DNA from: Anaeromicropila herbilytica
GTDB lineage: Bacteria; Bacillota; Clostridia; Lachnospirales; Lachnospiraceae
Direction: 5' to 3'
Length of the DNA: 64,000 nucleotides
Assembly: GCF_016591975.1 (NCBI RefSeq)
Contig: NZ_AP024169.1
Coordinates: 520,001-584,000 of the forward strand
Made by a program: the position numbers and the translations under genes. Position 1 is the stretch's first letter. Every line of letters starts with the position of its first letter. The notes beneath the pieces are model-generated. The model searched no databases, had not been told where the DNA came from, and saw nothing but the letters and a program-made list of their open reading frames with translations. Of this stretch, positions 62,017 through 64,000 are shown piece after piece.

Positions 62017-62853
62017 ATGAAAACTAAATTATTATGCACAATTGTTTCTATTGGAATTATTATGACGAGCTTTAGCACCAAAGCACTTGCACAATCAAAC
62101 ACTAAGACTGACTCTCATATGGAAAATATCTATACACAACAGATGAGTCGCTATAATCCAGCAAGTATTGTCAAAAAAGATGTATCTTCAGAAGAAGCAT
62201 ACAAAATATCAAATGTCGTATACAAGAACAATAATATTAGAATTAACTATCCAAAAATTACTGGATTAAAAAACAGTAAAAATCAAAGTGCTATTAATAA
62301 TATAATAAAAAAATATGCTTTATCTTATCATACTAATAAGGATAGTAAAATGAGTTTGGAAGTAAAATATAAGATTACTTTATCAACTAAATCATTGTTA
62401 AGCATTCAATATAGTGGCGAAGAAAATTATCCCGGTGCTGCTTATCCGACTAACGTTTTTTACACCACTAATATAGATATGAAGAATGCAAAAGCAATAA
62501 AGCTATCTGATATGGTTTTAATAAACAAAAACTTTGTTAAAGCTTTAAAAAAGGGAATTTACGTGACCTATAGCACTAGTGATAAAAAATTGCAAACTCA
62601 GATGGCTGAATATTTAAATAATCTAGATGACAAGGAATTAATAGATAGTATTAAACAATCTGACAATATGGATAAGAACAAAAATACATATCAAACTTAC
62701 TGCTATTTGACAAAAGATGCGATTGTCATTAGTCTATATGTTCCACACGTAATGGGAGATCATGCAGAGTATAAAGTTATGTATAAAAGCTTAAGTAGTA
62801 ATGTTAAAACAGATGGCAGTTTTTGGAAAGACATATTAAGCGCTATTAATTAA
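62017..62853 (+). CDS. Secreted protein with DUF4163/DUF3298-like (RsiV/PdaC-type) domain
   Basis: A 278-residue exported protein. The signal peptide is about residues 1-26 (LLCTIVSIGIIMTSFSTKALA). The mature part begins with a beta-rich YKISNVVYKNNNIRINYPKI segment and continues with GAAYPTNVFYTTNIDMKNAK and KLSDMVLIN. This is the pattern of DUF4163/DUF3298 proteins, such as the lysozyme-binding anti-sigma factor RsiV and the N-terminal part of PdaC. It has no N-terminal anti-sigma domain, so it is not RsiV itself. Function unknown. TTAGGAGGAAATATTT precedes the ATG. Confidence 0.78.
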   Translation: MKTKLLCTIVSIGIIMTSFSTKALAQSNTKTDSHMENIYTQQMSRYNPASIVKKDVSSEEAYKISNVVYKNNNIRINYPKITGLKNSKNQSAINNIIKKYALSYHTNKDSKMSLEVKYKITLSTKSLLSIQYSGEENYPGAAYPTNVFYTTNIDMKNAKAIKLSDMVLINKNFVKALKKGIYVTYSTSDKKLQTQMAEYLNNLDDKELIDSIKQSDNMDKNKNTYQTYCYLTKDAIVISLYVPHVMGDHAEYKVMYKSLSSNVKTDGSFWKDILSAIN

Positions 62854-63045
62854 TAATTAAAAAAGACTTTACGACAATTGTTTTGAGGCTTGTAAAAAAT
62901 ATGATAAGTTTGTTTTGTAAACTTTATTAAGGGAAAGGTAGCCATAATTCATAATTATACAGTGAACTACACTCAGCAAACTTAAATAAGGCTTTTGACC
63001 CCAATATCATAGATAGTAAATTATAAAGTTCTTTCGTTATACTTT

Positions 63046-63073
63046 AGAGACACTCAAACGAGTGTCTCTTTTG
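63046..63073. terminator. Terminator between convergent genes
   Basis: AGAGACACTC and GAGTGTCTCT form a perfect stem around AAAC, followed by TTTTGG. Confidence 0.88.
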
Positions 63074-63125
63074 GTTGTTTGGCGAACAAAGTGAGGAAAT
63101 GGAACGTAAGATGAAAAAGTTTGAA

Positions 63126-64000
63126 TCAAGTCATATCATCCCGAAGTGCGTCAATAATATTTTCTTTTTTTATCTTGCTAATAGCATACAGCATGGTAAT
63201 GAACACAATAAAGAGCACGCTGAACACGCTGATTGCCATACTTCCCCATGGGAATATATAATCGAAGTTACCCATCCTTTCAGCACCTGCCAATCCTTCG
63301 TAGATCAGCCACGAAGAGAGTGTAGCTATTGGAAGTCCGAATAGTAACGTCCTCGTGCCATAAAAGATACACTCGAATGTCATCATCTTATTGAAATCAC
63401 GGTCGGACATCCCCACTGAGCGGAGCATGGAAAGCTCTCGCCTTCGTAGTCTGATATTCGTGGAAATTGTGTTGAACACATTGGCAACTGCAATCAGAGA
63501 TATCATGATAACAAAAACATAGGTGAACAGATTAATAACGAATGTCAAACTACGGTCTTGTTCAAGTACTGCGTACGCATTGTATAGAGTATACGAAGAT
63601 GTTATTCCTGTACCCTGAATTATCGATTCTATTTCCGTTACCGATTGAGAAGGATTTTTGGACTGAAAGTTCAGCCCTATATTCGCATGGGTATCTGGGG
63701 TTACATACTTCTCTTTCAACGAGTAGGGAGCCACCACCATAAAAACATATGGAGTCTGCTCTGGAATGAAAGCTTGCTTCGGAGGAGGATCGATTGGGTA
63801 CGTATCGACAAATGTAATGTTTATTCGTTGCTCTTTCTCCTTATTTGGTTTGTCATTTGTTTCTGGAGCAACACGTAAAGTCTTGGAACGACGTGCAAAC
63901 ATATCATATGTTTTTGACCCATTTTTTTGGTTGACTCGCTGTTTTGCAAATGCAATCATTTTTGCATTCTGCCCAGTATATTCTTCTGTGGAGAAACCTA
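63126..64000 (-). CDS. FtsX-family ABC transporter permease, partial
   Basis: The C-terminal 291 residues of a permease; the frame continues without a stop past the window end, so the start is outside. Three membrane helices (about 130 residues from the C-terminus and later) bracket the cytoplasmic motif STNIRLRRRELSMLRSVGMS, characteristic of FtsX/MacB permeases. LISLIAVANVFNTISTNI and the last helix FSVLFIVFITMLYAISKI are clear. The upstream part encodes an extracytoplasmic segment. A fragment duplicating its 3' end lies at 61828-61890. An ATPase partner is presumably outside the window. Confidence 0.87.
   Translation of the reverse strand, partial: GFSTEEYTGQNAKMIAFAKQRVNQKNGSKTYDMFARRSKTLRVAPETNDKPNKEKEQRINITFVDTYPIDPPPKQAFIPEQTPYVFMVVAPYSLKEKYVTPDTHANIGLNFQSKNPSQSVTEIESIIQGTGITSSYTLYNAYAVLEQDRSLTFVINLFTYVFVIMISLIAVANVFNTISTNIRLRRRELSMLRSVGMSDRDFNKMMTFECIFYGTRTLLFGLPIATLSSWLIYEGLAGAERMGNFDYIFPWGSMAISVFSVLFIVFITMLYAISKIKKENIIDALRDDMT

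Noticed and set aside
63075..63344. Plus-strand open frame opposite the partial permease
   Set aside because: It starts at a terminator, lacks an RBS and overlaps conserved FtsX sequence on the minus strand.

Overview
The window is low-GC, gene-dense chromosomal DNA of an anaerobic Firmicute. Gene content, codon use and the relatives I recognise (L-rhamnose genes, a B12-binding radical SAM protein, VanW/G5 and YhgE-type proteins, MutS2) point to Lachnospiraceae, close to Lachnoclostridium (Clostridium) phytofermentans. That placement is an inference from memory, not a search. I see no rRNA, tRNA, CRISPR array, prophage or complete insertion sequence.

Layout. 1-6.9 kb is an L-rhamnose catabolic cluster: AraC regulator, rhamnulokinase, L-rhamnose isomerase, rhamnulose-1-phosphate aldolase and lactaldehyde reductase. 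They convert rhamnose to dihydroxyacetone phosphate plus 1,2-propanediol; no transporter is included. 7.3-8.8 kb is a lone GH1 phospho-beta-glucosidase. 9-33.5 kb is mainly housekeeping: DUF1232, an XRE/membrane pair, radical SAM, endonuclease III plus a DnaQ-like exonuclease, VanW, an AIR-synthase-like/Lrp/aminotransferase operon, CheX, TrmL, a two-component system, MutS2, a catalytically degenerate HtrA-like protein, a YhgE/Pip protein, YhaM, and a 23S rRNA uracil methyltransferase gene broken by a 19-bp tandem duplication. 33.5-64 kb is accessory. It holds small methyltransferases, a GNAT, a TetR/SDR/condensation-fold operon, PadR plus a membrane protein, an ATC-hydrolase-like protein, a leaderless M23 peptidase, an ABC/FtsX exporter, an MMPL plus secreted heptad-repeat protein plus chemoreceptor block, a membrane-anchored TIM-barrel protein, an MFS pump, an attenuator-controlled RsgA-like GTPase plus APH-like kinase, and a partial FtsX permease. 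Decayed pieces of CHAP, MerR and FtsX genes lie among them.

The most interesting signal is an apparently new structured RNA leader present twice, before rhaA (3051-3177) and before the AIR-synthase-like gene (16061-16191). Both copies have the same interleaved pseudoknot topology, two hairpins with compensatory changes, and end at a weak ribosome binding site. The longest open frames at both loci begin inside this RNA, so the protein starts should be moved downstream. A second signal is a family of roughly 260-280 bp long-hairpin intergenic elements (1113-1376, 4434-4714, 21114-21374). Two of them share ends and a central loop that is inverted between copies, which suggests non-autonomous mobile elements. 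Third is the leader at 59066-59366 (10-codon ORF plus terminator) ahead of the RsgA-like/APH-like pair, which looks like translation-dependent attenuation.
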